Assembly: GCA_949358305.1 (NCBI GenBank)
Contig: OX442314.1
Span: 25,770,118 to 25,834,117 of the forward strand
DNA: 64,000 bases
Direction of reading: 5' to 3'
From: Strigamia acuminata
Lineage: Eukaryota > Arthropoda > Chilopoda > Geophilomorpha > Linotaeniidae
Shown piece after piece: positions 9,881 through 20,580 of this stretch. Under the pieces are notes generated by a model, which searched no databases, was not told the origin of the DNA, and saw only the letters and a program-made list of their open reading frames with translations. The number at the start of each line of letters is the position of its first letter. The stretch's first letter is position 1. Made by a program: the position numbers and the translations under genes.

Positions 9881-10937
9881 CTCCAAGGTTGAACGACGTT
9901 ATTAGGTTTGGCCACTTCGGCGAAATGACCTCACTTCCTAAAATTGAAGGGGCGGAGCTAGTGGCGTAGCAATCGCTTCTCTGACGTCAGTGGGCGCCGA
10001 TTCAAAATTCAAAGTGTAAAAATAGCATCCTGTGCAGTTTTTTGCGTATAAAAATACCGACAAGTCAAAATTAGATTTTAAATTAGTTTTTTTTTATTTC
10101 CCAAAGATAAGAAGATTAGGAAAAAATTGCAATTTGTGTGCAAACAAAAAATATGATCAATTTTAAAGCAGAAAGAATCTGTTCAATAGTGTGACAATTG
10201 CAAATTACATGCAATGGACAGTTGGACAATCTAGAGGCACAGTTCAAAAAGCTAGTTTATGGGCAAAATCAAAAATATAATTTGACCTGTTTTTTAATTA
10301 AGAATTGTTTGTATTTATTTGTGAATCATTTATGGGTTTTTAATTTTAGTTAGGAAATTCACATACAAATGATATTCTATTTATTTAAAATTTTATGTAA
10401 TAATTCCATGGATTTGTTGAAGTAAAAATATTTTTCAGAATGCTCTATTATTGTTCAAATCGAATTTTTTGCATAACAAAAAAAAACGTGACTGTACAGT
10501 TTAATTTAATATCATACCTTGTCCATTTATTTTTTATCCAAATTTATCAGTGTCACACAAGTTTGATTTCAAAAATCATAAAAATCATACAACAGTAATA
10601 AAATAAAAAAAAATAAAAATTTATTGATGAGTGCAATCAAACAATTTAGTTAAGAAAAAATATTTTTGAAAATTATTCCAATTTTATTATGGTATATTAT
10701 GGTGAAAGTTCATGGATGGCTTAAACAAACACTTACCGGTAATCCAAATTCCAAACTTTGTAAAATACCTGACAAATTTGTAGAATAAATGGATTTGGTA
10801 TCAGTATAAACGTTGTTCCAATGCTGATCATATTACACCCGGCGACGACTGACGTCATAAAAATGAGAACCAATGAGAGCCTGGTACACCCAACTCTCCA
10901 AGTGGCCAAACCTAATAACGTCGTTCAACCTTGGGGA
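9881..10937. mobile_element. Non-autonomous inverted-repeat DNA transposon (MITE-like), about 1.06 kb
   Basis: Positions 9883-9917 and 10900-10934 are perfect 35-bp inverted repeats (CCAAGGTTGAACGACG and on). Shorter matched pieces further in (TGACGTCAGT near 9982 and its complement near 10849) show that the termini are long and imperfect. The interior is AT-rich with no transposase. Target duplications are not clear, so the superfamily is not assigned. Confidence 0.75.
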
Positions 10938-11268
10938 GATCACGGAAGCAAGCGCCAATGGTCTCAACCGAGAAGCGCACGAAAGCGCCATCAGCAACGA
11001 ATATGATAATCTTGTATTTAACCTTTTGTTTGAATTAAATAAAATTACTTGTAACATTCCACATTACGAATCGCATCGTGTTCAATTTATTTCCAACAGA
11101 AGGAAACAGGAAGCATGCCAAACGAATTTAAACGGCCATTTGTACGATTGTACAGCTAGTACAGTTAGTACAAATTCAGTTTGTTTGCAGGATATGACAT
11201 TTTAACGTGAAAACGAGGTGATCAATTTAATACATTTAAGCAAATTTTGTTTAACCAATTTGAATGCA
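10938..11268. other. No gene seen
   Basis: Unique AT-rich sequence between two inverted-repeat elements. Open frames here are short and lack codon-like or domain features. Confidence 0.4.
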
Positions 11269-11847
11269 ATTACCGTACATCTTCGAATTGTCCGTGGGCC
11301 TTTAATAGCGCGTAGATCTCCAATTGCGCGCGGGTGCATAATTGGAGGCCCAAAATTTTCGAAATGTGCCAAAAAAGGACGAAAAATGAAACGTTTTGTA
11401 TACGTTTTTTCCCGAAACGTATGGAAAACGTTTCATTTGTCACACTTTTAGGTGTTTTTCGTTGCAGATACGTTAAAAAAACACAGCTTTGGCCAATTGA
11501 CCGATGCTGGGTTTAAATAGTCCGCAGGCTGGAGTGTTTTGCACTCCATTCCTTTCATTTGTTTTCTGTGTTAAATTGTGACGCGCGTCTTGCACGTCGC
11601 GTTCCCGCGACTTTGCGAGATTGCGTGTCGCGCCACCTATGTTTCTTATGCAAATAAACATTCATGCAAATTTCCTACTACCGACTGGTCACTTATCGAA
11701 CACCATCCAAGTACAATCCAATAGCATCGGTGCAATCAAGCACAAGAACACACCACGGGCCTCTAATAGCGCACTGGCCTCTATTTGTGCGCAGGGCGAA
11801 AAAATTTAAATAGCGTGCGGGTGCATTATTTGAAGATATACGGTAAT
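11269..11847. mobile_element. Short inverted-repeat element, TIR ATTACCGTAYATCTTC
   Basis: The left end ATTACCGTACATCTTCGAA and the complement of the right end ATTACCGTATATCTTCAAA match over about 17 of 19 bases. Both sides then carry related GGGCC/AATAGCGC/GCGGGTGCAT blocks, so the termini are long and degenerate. The ACCGTATNTCTTCGAA style is seen in many pogo/Tigger-like elements; that assignment is tentative. There is no transposase inside. Confidence 0.6.
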
Positions 11848-12281
11848 GTTTCTCACTGTGGGAAGATAAATTGAAATATCCCACACAAACTCTTCTCCAA
11901 GTTAGTTATCATCGCCTCACCCCCACGGAAGATGCTCAGGTGTTTGGACATTGCTTGGACGATAAAAACTAATATGCTGTGCAGTGTTGCCAACATTTAA
12001 CATTTTTTAAATTCTGGTATTCGACGTAATAATTACATGGTGTTGTCTATTCCTATTTCATATTCTTGCAAATGAATTTCAGGTTGGATAGGTATCGTAT
12101 TAATACTTTTGTGTTGCGTAAACACTGGATTTTCCGGTTCAAAACTGGCCAAATGCTGGATTATTATTGAAGAAAGATATCCTGAATATGAGGAACGATC
12201 AGGCTCACCCTATCCTACTATAGCATATCGAGCATACGGGAAAAAAATGAAGTAATTGACAATAGTTTCGTGTATAGAGGT
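11848..12281. other. No gene seen
   Basis: AT-rich sequence with no convincing coding frame, splice-bounded exon or repeat structure. Confidence 0.35.
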
Positions 12282-12692
12282 GGGTCCAAAAAGTCTGGGG
12301 AATGACGAAAAATTTGAAAAAAATTAACTTCCAATATTTTGATTTAATTTTTCTTTTAGGATTACTAAATATAACTCTCAAGTAATGTCTGATTAAATTC
12401 TCAGACCGATTCAATAAAATTTATTCAAAGTATCAACGATAAATGAAAAAATAGATGTCCAAAAAGTCTGTTTGATGAAACAACTGGCAAATGATTAAAA
12501 GTGAAAAAAAAGCCTTATAATAAAGGTGTAATAATGTAACAATGCTCTAATAATGACTCTAAATATAATTTCACTAGCGTTGAAAAGAATAAACAAATTC
12601 AACAGACTTTTTGGACATTTAATCAGACATTACTTGAGTAGTATATTTAATAATTTAATAATCCTAAAAAAAAAATTAAATCAAAATATTGG
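12282..12692. mobile_element. Nested mariner-like MITE, cut by element 3
   Basis: The word GTCCAAAAAGTCTG occurs at about 12284 and 12458, and inverted at 12602-12616. Outside the inner pair, 12331-12397 and 12618-12692 form 65-75 bp inverted arms (CCAATATTTTGATTTAA and complement). The right arm ends exactly where the LTR of element 3 starts, so the outer right terminus is missing. There is no coding capacity. The mariner label rests only on TIR style. Confidence 0.6.
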
Positions 12693-13015
12693 TGTTGAAT
12701 CCGGAGTAATTATCAAACGAGGTTGAAACACAATTGAATCTTGTATTTAATTTGACGGTTGCTTTTGATTATACACTCGTGTTTAAGAACACTAATTTTG
12801 GTGATTACATTCGTTCGTTCGTTCGCAGAAGATACAGTTTATGTTTACATTTCGAGTTCGTTGTTAGTACTGAATTTTTATAATATGGTTACCATTGTTT
12901 ACACGTTTCATTTTTGCATTACAATAAGACAATGCTTGTACATAGTTTCGATTATTTCGCAATAAATATGAATTTATAATTAATGTTTGCAATTAATCCG
13001 ATTCAACATCTAACA
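12693..13015 (-). repeat. 3' LTR of element 3 (323 bp)
   Basis: The plus strand starts TGTTGAATCC and ends ATTCAACATCTAACA, giving TG...CA ends with short inverted homology. It is bounded on the inside by a purine tract on the minus strand. There is no partner copy in the window to confirm the borders. Confidence 0.6.
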
Positions 13016-13023
13016 TCTCCCCA
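13016..13023 (-). promoter_or_regulatory. Polypurine tract of element 3
   Basis: The minus strand reads TGGGGAGA directly before the LTR start TGTTAG, the expected site for plus-strand DNA priming. Confidence 0.6.
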
Positions 13024-13038
13024 GAAATTTGATACATT

Positions 13039-16000
13039 TTAAATTTCTTTACGAGCACGTCGACGCCACTTTGCCGTGCTGGACATCGGGTATGGTCGGT
13101 AAGCTTTTGTTCCGAGGTGACGCCTTGATCGTCGTATCCCAGCGTCCCAAAACGAACCACAGGGATCTTGTGCAGGTACAGCGTCGACGTTCGTCGGAGT
13201 ATCCTGGGGTCGCGTTAACCGGGTCGCCAACCTGTCGAGCTCGGTCAATGTTTGGTCGACGTCTGCCGCTGGTCCAGGCGTCGGTTGATTGGTAACAATC
13301 GTCGGTTTCCTTCGTGTTCTAAGCGTCGGCACATCGTCGGGCGATGGCCTGATGAAACGTTTCCGCAAATGATTTATATGCTTTACATGTTCAATGTTGT
13401 CAATGCATAACTTGACCTGGTAACGAACTAAACCCATCTTTTGGGTGATAACACCCTCCTCCCACTTCCCAAGTGGTGAACGGGCCCAAACAAGGTCATC
13501 AACGTCGAAGGACCGATTTGGGTGACTTGTTAAGTTGTCCGAAATCTTGTAAGTCATAATTGCAGACGTGTGTGTCCTGGCTTTCCATCCAAGCATGAGC
13601 TCGGCCGGAGTTAATCCAGTATGTGCGGATGGCGTGTTGTGTTGGTGAAATAAAAACTTCATCAACCTGATCAATGTTGGCTCGATGGTCAACTTCTTCA
13701 TTCCGTTTTTGAAGGTCTGCACGGCTCGTTCGGCCGGCCCGTTTGATTGGGCGTGATATGGCGGAGAAAATCTCTGCACGATACCGTTGCTCAGGTAAAA
13801 CGTCCGCATGTCGTCGGCTTGAAACGGTGATCCGTTGTCGGACACGACGACGTCGGGCAACCCGAAGGTCGCAAACCACCGCATTAATTGAAGAATCGTG
13901 GCTGTTGCTGTCGTTGTTGACATTCGCGCGGCCTCTATCCAGTTGGAAAAGGTGTCGACTGATACGAGAAACTTCTCGCCGGCCAAATCCGCAAAATCGA
14001 CGTGTAAACGGCTCCACGGCCGCACCGGAGTGGGCCACGAGATGGGGGTCTCCTTGGTCGGGAGGGCGCGAACTCGTTGGCAGTTGGGGCACGTCGCTAC
14101 CTGTTGCTCGATTTCGTTGTCGATTTTCGGCCACCAGTAGGCAGCTCGGGCCAGTCGCTTCATGGCCACGATGCCTGGGTGTCCAAGGTGTAACTGGTTT
14201 AAAACACGTTGTCGCAGGACGGTCGGGGCGACTATTCGATGTCCGCGTAGAATCACACCGTCTACCACTGTCAGCTGGTCAGTGATTCTCGCAAAGTGAT
14301 CCGGTAATTGCATGTGTTTGCCATTGGGCTGCACGCTGCACAATTCCAACAGCACCTGCAATAAAACAACATCGGCAGCTGTTTCTGTTTTCAGTTCGTC
14401 CCATGTGACTGGCATTTCGCCCGCTGACATAAAAAGCATTTCGCTTTTTGTTAGACTTTCCAAGTCTGAGACAGCTCCATGTTGCAAAGGCAGGCGACTC
14501 AGCGCATCTGCATTCAATTCCCTTACGATACTCAATCTCGTAATTAAACGAGCTGAGAAACAGCATCCACCGAAGCATCCGTAATGGAACTACCTCGGGG
14601 ATGGGCTTCTTTCGCCCAAACAATCCCAAAAGGGGTTTATGATCCGTAATAATGATGAAAGCGTACCCCATTAGATAGATGATGAACTTTTTGATTCCAA
14701 AGATGACTGAGAGAGCTTCGCGGTCTAACTGGGAGTAGTTGCGTTCAGCAGAACTCATGGTTCTCGACGCATAAGCGACGGGTCGCTCGGCTCCATTTAT
14801 GCGATGAGCCAGTACGGCTCCGACGCCGACGGGTGACGCGTCGACTGCCAAAACAATTTGGTGAGCCGGGTTAAACGGCATTAACACGTTTGGTGACACA
14901 AGTTCGCGTTTTATACGCATAAAAGCCAACTCGTGTGCCTGGCTCCAAACCCATGTCTCACCTTTCTGGAGAAGGCGATACAATGGTGACAATATAGTAG
15001 CCATGTTGGGTAAAAACATGGCGTAGAATGTCACCAGTCCAAGAAATGCACGCAACTCGTGCACACTGGTCGGTGACGGTGCTGCCATTATCGCCTCGAC
15101 TTTAGCTTGTAAGGGAGAGATTCCTACGTCCGCTATGCGGAAGCCAAGAAAGTCGACAGCGACGGCCATAAAAATGCACTTAGGCTTGCAAAGCCTCAAC
15201 CCAATTTTGCGAAAACGCAAAAATGCACGGCGAAGCAAATTAAGATGATCAGCTCGATTTTTCGACGGCAACAACATGTCGTCTTGATACGGCCTGACCT
15301 CATCGATGTCCCTGAACTCTTCCTCGATCATACGTTGGAATTCCCCCGCTGCCGTGATGATACCAAACGGCATGCGGGTAACTCGGAAAAGGCTTATGTG
15401 AGTATTAACCGCTACTAAATACGATGATTCGTCGTCCAACTGGCGCTGCTGATACGCTTGTTGGAGATCGACTTTCGAGAAAATCTTTGCCTCGCCAATG
15501 GACGCCAGGATGTCCTGTATCTTGGGCAGCGGATATGGGTGTGGGTACAACGCTGCGTTGATAGTGGAGCGGTAGTCCCCACAAACGCGGATATTACCGT
15601 CTTTCTTTGGGACGATAACCAACGGCGTAGCCCACCTGCTGTACTTCGTTGGCACAAGTATACGCTGCTGTTGCAGCTCGAAAAGTGCTGTTTCCACCTT
15701 GGCTCGAAGAGCCATTGGTACCACTCTAGGTCTAAAAAACCTGGGTGGCACGGTGGCGTCCACCTCCAAATGGAGCGGGGGTCCGTTGTATAGACCAAGA
15801 CCTGGCGTGAAAATATCAGCAAACTCATCCAGTAATGCTTCCAGTTCGTGGTCGGGGCCCAATTGATTAACTGCTTTAGCGACCGGTGTGTGTAGTGATG
15901 CGGGTTCGCAAGTGCGCCCCAACTTCGCAAGGATGTTACGTCCAATGAGGCTTGGGCCACCGTTTTCGACCACGAGGAATGTAACGTCCGCTGTCCTATT

Positions 16001-16246
16001 TGCTTCGACAATTTCTACTTCAATTTTCCCGTATACTTCGACGCGATGGCCGCTGTAAGTTCGCAACGTGTTGTGGGCATACCTCACGACTGGTGCGGTC
16101 ATCGCATCGGGCCAAAGCAAGTTATACGTGTCGCGAGTCATCAGTGACTGTTCACATCCTGTATCCATTATCATCCTCACGGGTTTTCCGTTCAATGTCA
16201 CAGCCAACTCAATTGGCGGAAATCGCTGGTCCAAGTCTGTAACCAT
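13039..16246 (-). pseudogene. pol: Gypsy pol of element 3, frameshifted
   Basis: The first part (16246-14279 frame) has protease motif MDTGCEQSL, reverse transcriptase with YQDDMLL, and RNase H (AVDASPVGVGAVL). The second part (14535-13039 frame) continues with LNADALSRLP, the end of RNase H, then an H-H-C-C integrase domain (HLGHPG, then CPNCQ), catalytic Asp in VDFAD and SDNGSPF, and Glu in GPAERAV. The two frames meet at about 14525, where one frameshift separates RNase H from integrase. No gag precedes it. The element cannot make an intact Pol. Confidence 0.85.
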
Positions 16247-16413
16247 GAAGACGTAATAGTCGTCAGGACTCGTATAGTAAAAATAAAAGTGGCAACCATT
16301 AGTTGCATTAGAAAATTTAATTCAAAATATAATCTGCCATTTTTAAATTGATTAATGGTATCTATTGTACATATTAGCAAAAAAATTACCTTTTTTCATT
16401 TTTATTTTTCCAG

Positions 16414-16871
16414 GCCAATGGCTGTATTTGCATTAAGTTCAATAGCACTTGCATGTTTGCTCACTTTCATTCAAATATTAGTAGACAGCAGTCACAACAC
16501 ACAAGTAAAACCACCGCCTGAAACGATAACCTTCCAAACCTTTGTATTTGCATTTGGAACTATATGTTGGTTTTGAGTGCCCAGTCTTCACGCCAGGTGA
16601 ACGTTTCACCTGCGCACCCACGACGTCCAGATGACGTACTTGGCGTAAACCAATCAGGGTTGAGCGCACCTGTATATAATGTGTTAGCAATTAGAATAAA
16701 GTTAGTCATTCCTGTTAAACCTAACCACGCGTCTTATCATTGTCCCAACCTTCGACACTAAAAACTACACTATACTATTTGCATTTGGTGGTGCAGCATT
16801 ATTTCCAACAATTCAAAACGACATGAGAGATCGAAAACAATTCCCAAAGTCAATTCTCATCACTTTCATAA
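16414..16871 (+). pseudogene. SLC36-like amino-acid transporter exon split by a solo LTR
   Basis: Acceptor TTTTTCCAG precedes 16414 and donor GTATAG follows 16871. Leaving out the LTR at 16565-16769 and one target copy, the exon encodes membrane segments of the amino-acid transporter (Aa_trans) family: a hydrophobic helix after MAVFALSS, then the family-typical LFAFGG and FPTIQNDM. The splice phase joins in frame to the exon at 18087. The insertion brings an in-frame TGA nine bases into the LTR, so the protein cannot be completed. Earlier exons are not found in the window. Confidence 0.8.
16565..16769. mobile_element. Solo LTR (205 bp) in a coding exon
   Basis: It begins TGTTGG and ends AACTACA, and is flanked on both sides by CTATA (16560-16564 and 16770-16774), a perfect 5-bp target duplication. 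It contains a TATA-like TGTATATAAT and an AATAAA, normal LTR parts. The transporter reading frame continues on each side with nothing else lost. Confidence 0.85.
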
Positions 16872-16879
16872 GTATAGTT

Positions 16880-17302
16880 CACTAAACTAATAACTCTTGT
16901 TTGAACTTTAACGTTTTGATTTCACGTAGATTGTGACCATCTAAACATCAGGTTGGCCTGAAAATGATAAAATGAAAAAAGAAAAGAAACTTTGCAAATA
17001 TTATCATAGATAACAACAATGATGATAACATGATCCAGTAATTGCATTCAAAAATTCGTCTTTAAAGTGCTTGTATTTTTGATTTTGTATTTTTTAACAT
17101 CACAAGACAAAAACACAAACGACTAAAAAACTACTTTTTAGAATGCAGTTGTTGTTAAAGTGGAACAATTGTTGTCCTCGTACGTCACAAACGCGACAAT
17201 ATTACGTTTTATCACTTTGAGGCTGACAGGTGTTTACTGTACTCGTACTTGTACACGACACAATGTTTTTGTGAGACCAAATCGGCTTCATACATTAATT
17301 AC
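16880..17302. other. Transporter intron sequence with a possible 110-bp MITE
   Basis: The intron downstream of 16871. At about 17042-17155 the ends TTGCATTCAAAAATTCG and TTTTTAGAATGCAG are weak inverted repeats resembling the GCTGCATTCAAAAATT termini of the element at 20205-34017, so this may be a small relative. Otherwise nothing is seen. Confidence 0.35.
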
Positions 17303-18010
17303 CGTATTTTACCGATTAAGAGTCGCCCTCGAATAGTAGCCGCAGCTGAGACACCAAGAATACCGTATTTTTGCAAAAGTACGGTATTGTTTCCGTATTT
17401 AACCCTCAGAGGCATAAGGCTATAGGGATTTATGGACAAGCTCTTTCTTGAATAGGAAAACTTTTTGCTGAAAATTTGGGACTATGTTTATGTGATAATA
17501 AACTAAATCTCAGGTGAAATTTGTCGTGATTGATCATTTATTTAATTAAATATTCAACTTGGAAATTTTCTGCCCCTTAAAACTCCAGCAAAACTTTTAA
17601 GCTGGGCTTTGCTGCATTTGTAAACAGCGCTTCAGTGAACAGCTTTTCGCATTTACCAGTAGTAATTAAAACCACCTCCAGATGGCTCAAATCTATTTAT
17701 TTTTATTGTTTAGGCATTTCGCCCTCTATAAAATTAGTTTCGAACTAAAAACAATGGCGCTTTAGCCAATCGACTTAAAAATTGTCCATAAATCCGTAAT
17801 GGCTTAAACCAGAACGGCACATTTTACCCTTATGCCTCCGAGGGTTAACCTCACAAACGTCGAACGTACGCTTTGTTCCTGACGTTCAGACTTCGTTTGT
17901 TACATTAAAGAAATGTAACAAACGAAAAACCGAAATTGTGATTGCTGACAAAAATGGCAGTTTTGAATAAGAGCCGCGGCTCTAAGTCTAAAACATTTGT
18001 CCCGGTATTT
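17303..18010. mobile_element. Remnant of an ACCGTATTTT-type DNA element, interrupted
   Basis: The left end (ACCGTATTTTACCGATTAAG, then CGAATAGTAGCCGC) and the right part near 17960-18006 (GAATAAGAGCCGC, then CCGGTATTT) look like diverged ends of the same kind of element as at 11269. The piggyBac-type MITE at 17403-17844 sits inside it. The borders are approximate. Confidence 0.35.
17403..17844. mobile_element. piggyBac-type MITE, 442 bp, TTAA target
   Basis: Flanked by TTAA at 17399-17402 and 17845-17848. It starts CCCTCAGAGGCATAAGG and ends CTTATGCCTCCGAGGG, an inverted repeat of about 17 bp with one mismatch, and a second block (GATTTATGGACAA and complement) repeats further in. TTAA duplication plus CCCT...AGGG ends is the hallmark of the piggyBac superfamily. 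There is no coding sequence. A piggyBac transposase lies at 61.5-63.9 kb, but its own ends are not visible, so a partnership cannot be shown. Confidence 0.8.
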
Positions 18011-18086
18011 CCAGTTTTTATGATTCTGCAGCTACTGACACTTAACCATTTATTAATTCTGTGCTTAATTTATTCATAAATTTCAG

Positions 18087-18800
18087 TATTACTAATTCTC
18101 TACACACCTGTGGCAGTGACGGGTTACTTTGTATTTGGATCTGCCGTCCGTCCTAATATAGTTGAAAACTTGACATCAGGAGTAACTACTAAAATTGTTC
18201 AAAGTTTACTCATTGTGCACATGTTTTTCGCTTTTATCATTGCATTAAACCCAGTCAGTCAGCAAATAGAAGAATTTCTAAAAATATCTCAAAGTGCTTG
18301 TAAGTACAATATTTAAAAACATTTCATGTTATTTTTTTATGAATAAATTTATCAGTATTATTTTTTCAGATTTGAATTAGAGAAGATATTTACTACGGAC
18401 ATGTGTAGTACTACTTGTAATTTTTGTCGCTTTAAGCGTTCCGCATTTCGGCAATATATTGTCATTAATAGGCGGTTCATCAGTAACGATGCTCACATTC
18501 ATTTTCCCATCATTATTCTACTTGAGATTATGCGGTCAGAAACATACAAACTGGCCTCCAATGTAAGAAATTTATGACGACAGATAAGTGCGGTGTTTCA
18601 TTAAAACTTTATGAATTATTTTCAGACCTGTGTCTTTGCACGAAAGAGTGTATTTATGGGAGTTGATCGCGATTGGTGTATTAGGGGGTATTGCGGCAAC
18701 CTGGAGTGCCATTAAATCCATTGTTGAGTCATCGACATTCACTCAGCCATGCTATGTTAATCCCAATTTACAGTGTTACCTTGACCCTAAAGACTGTTAA
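18087..18800 (+). pseudogene. SLC36-like transporter 3' exons, copy 1 (nonsense mutation)
   Basis: Three exons with standard splice sites: 18087-18299, 18370-18562 and 18626-18800. They encode the last membrane helices of a proton-coupled or vesicular amino-acid transporter (PVAVTGYFVFG, then HFGNILSLIGGSS) and end in a cysteine-containing tail before TAA. In the middle exon TAG at 18378-18380 replaces the tryptophan codon TGG found in copy 2, which would truncate the protein before its last helices. Splice phases are kept throughout. Confidence 0.85.
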
Positions 18801-19091
18801 TAGCAAATTATCCATAAGGTATAAATTATTGACTTAACACAACTAATTAACGAATTTAAAATCGAATTCAGTGTACCGAGCATAAATAAATATCCAAATT
18901 ACGTGAATAATTGAAAATCCTGACCTTTTTCATTGAAAAACTTGCCAACTCAGGTAAGAATCAAATATATTTATAGTCAATGCTGTGCGATGTTCACGCA
19001 GGCGCCATGTTGTTTGGATGCGGCCGGGCATCGGGCGAGACGGCGTAGTCAGATAATTCTGTTAAAGTTCGTAATGAGGATTAAATCAGAG

Positions 19092-19868
19092 TGTTATGAC
19101 GGTCACGTATGCTTCCCTTCGATATAACGACAATTACACCAACAGATGGCGCTGATGTCAATAAGCGGCAAATTCGAATAGAAAAAACGCAACTTTTATG
19201 TGATTTCAAAGCAATAGGAACAAGTTTATCTTTATTTATGGAAAAAAGTATAGATATAAAACTATTGGTGACAACTCTTGCCAAGTTATCACCAAAACTA
19301 GGTTTAGGGATTAACTCCCCCTTGCACCTGCTCCAAGCTCGGACCCCCGCGGATTAAGTTGAAAGACTTAATCCAAAAGTGTTCCTCGCTATCCAGTTCC
19401 TGTCCCGACCTAGCAGAGAGCTATATTGACCACCTGGACTGAATATGTGTCCTGAGTATCCCATCACCTTGACCAGTGATTGGAGGGATTCAGGGGACCA
19501 CTGCTCTCATTGGAGCAATGGTCAAGCTATTGTCCACCCCGAGTATAAACTTCCTCGCAACAGGAAGTCACTCGCTCTTGTCCTGAATATTGATACATAT
19601 GAATTACTTGAGCCTTTCTACTACTTCGGTTGTCATGTTGATTGCGCAGTCAATGCCCCTTATACTGCGGGCCTATGACAACCTACATACGGCGTACACT
19701 TGACGTGGAGATGGGTGTTATGATGCCTCCATGTCCGGGTGCCCGATGACGGCCGTGTGGCCGCGAGGAGATTGTGTCCGGCGATGGGTGATGAATACCG
19801 TCGGGCACTTTATTCAATCCACAGTGTTCCTCAATGCATGCGAGATGTAGTAAGCCACGGCTGCCGAA
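19092..19868 (+). repeat. Old LTR fragment related to the element 1 LTR, copy 1
   Basis: Read backwards, this matches 8740-9290 at scattered but co-linear blocks: CTCAAGTAAT, GACAAGAGCGAG, TATACTCGG, GATACTCAGGACA, GGACAGGAACTGGATA, TTTTGGATTAAGTC and ATCAGCGCCATCT. It begins TGTTATGACGGTCACG, like the outer LTR end of element 1. It is much more diverged than the element 1 LTR ends are from each other, and stands without coding parts. Confidence 0.7.
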
Positions 19869-19933
19869 GATTCTGCAGCTACTGACACTTAACCATTTAT
19901 TAATTCTGTGCTTAATTTATTCATAAATTTCAG

Positions 19934-20146
19934 TATTACTAATTCTCTACACACCTGTGGCAGTGACGGGTTACTTTGTATTTGGATCTGCCGTCCGTCC
20001 TAATATAGTTGAAAACTTGACATCAGGAGTAACTACTAAAATTGTCCAAAGTTTACTCATTGTGCACATGTTTTTCGCTTTTATCATTGCATTAAACCCA
20101 GTCAGTCAGCAAATAGAAGAATTTCTAAAAATATCTCAAAGTGCTT
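19934..20146 (+). CDS. SLC36-like transporter exon, copy 2
   Basis: Same exon as 18087-18299 with the same acceptor (TTTCAG) and donor (GTAAGT). It encodes PVAVTGYFVFG and the next hydrophobic helix. The frame is open. The following intron carries the MITE and Gypsy insertion, so the next exon is nearly 14 kb away instead of about 70 bp. Confidence 0.75.
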
Positions 20147-20580
20147 GTAAGTACAATATTTAAAAACATTTCATGTTATTTTTTTATGAATAAATTTATC
20201 AGTAGCTGCATTCAAAAATTAAAACATTTTGTGTTTTAGTTCAATTTTAAAACAGAAATGACATCATTTCCTTTCTATAAAACTAAAATTGGTTAAAATA
20301 CAAACTAAAATACAATTTCACTAAACTCTATTTTACTTCAATTTTAAGTGTAGTTATGTATTACATTTGCATACAAAGTTTTATGAAAATTGAAGCAAAA
20401 TTCAGTTAAAATTCAAGCACTCACAAATTAAAATGTTACCTGTAGTTATATGACATCACTTCACAACTTATCACATCACTTCCTGTTATATTTTAAATTT
20501 TTGTGCTACACACTCTTAAAACATAAATACAAAAATTTAGAATTTCAATTTCTGAAGAATTTTCATGAAAATAGATAACT

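Larger units (their letters stand above)
12693..16260 (-). mobile_element. Degraded Gypsy element 3, truncated at its 5' end
   Basis: A 3' LTR (12693-13015) is followed on the plus-strand map by a polypurine tract and a pol region on the minus strand. Gag, the primer site and the 5' LTR are absent. The sequence passes from pol directly into the transporter intron at about 16250-16290. It has landed inside, or removed, the right end of the MITE at 12282-12692. Confidence 0.75.
18022..19868 (+). repeat. Tandem duplication, copy 1 (1847 bp)
   Basis: Starts GATTCTGCAG and ends CTGCCGAA, then restarts immediately at 19869 with the same GATTCTGCAG. It contains the last three transporter exons and an LTR-related tail. 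Identity to copy 2 is very high, with a handful of substitutions and a small indel near 34850. Confidence 0.9.
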
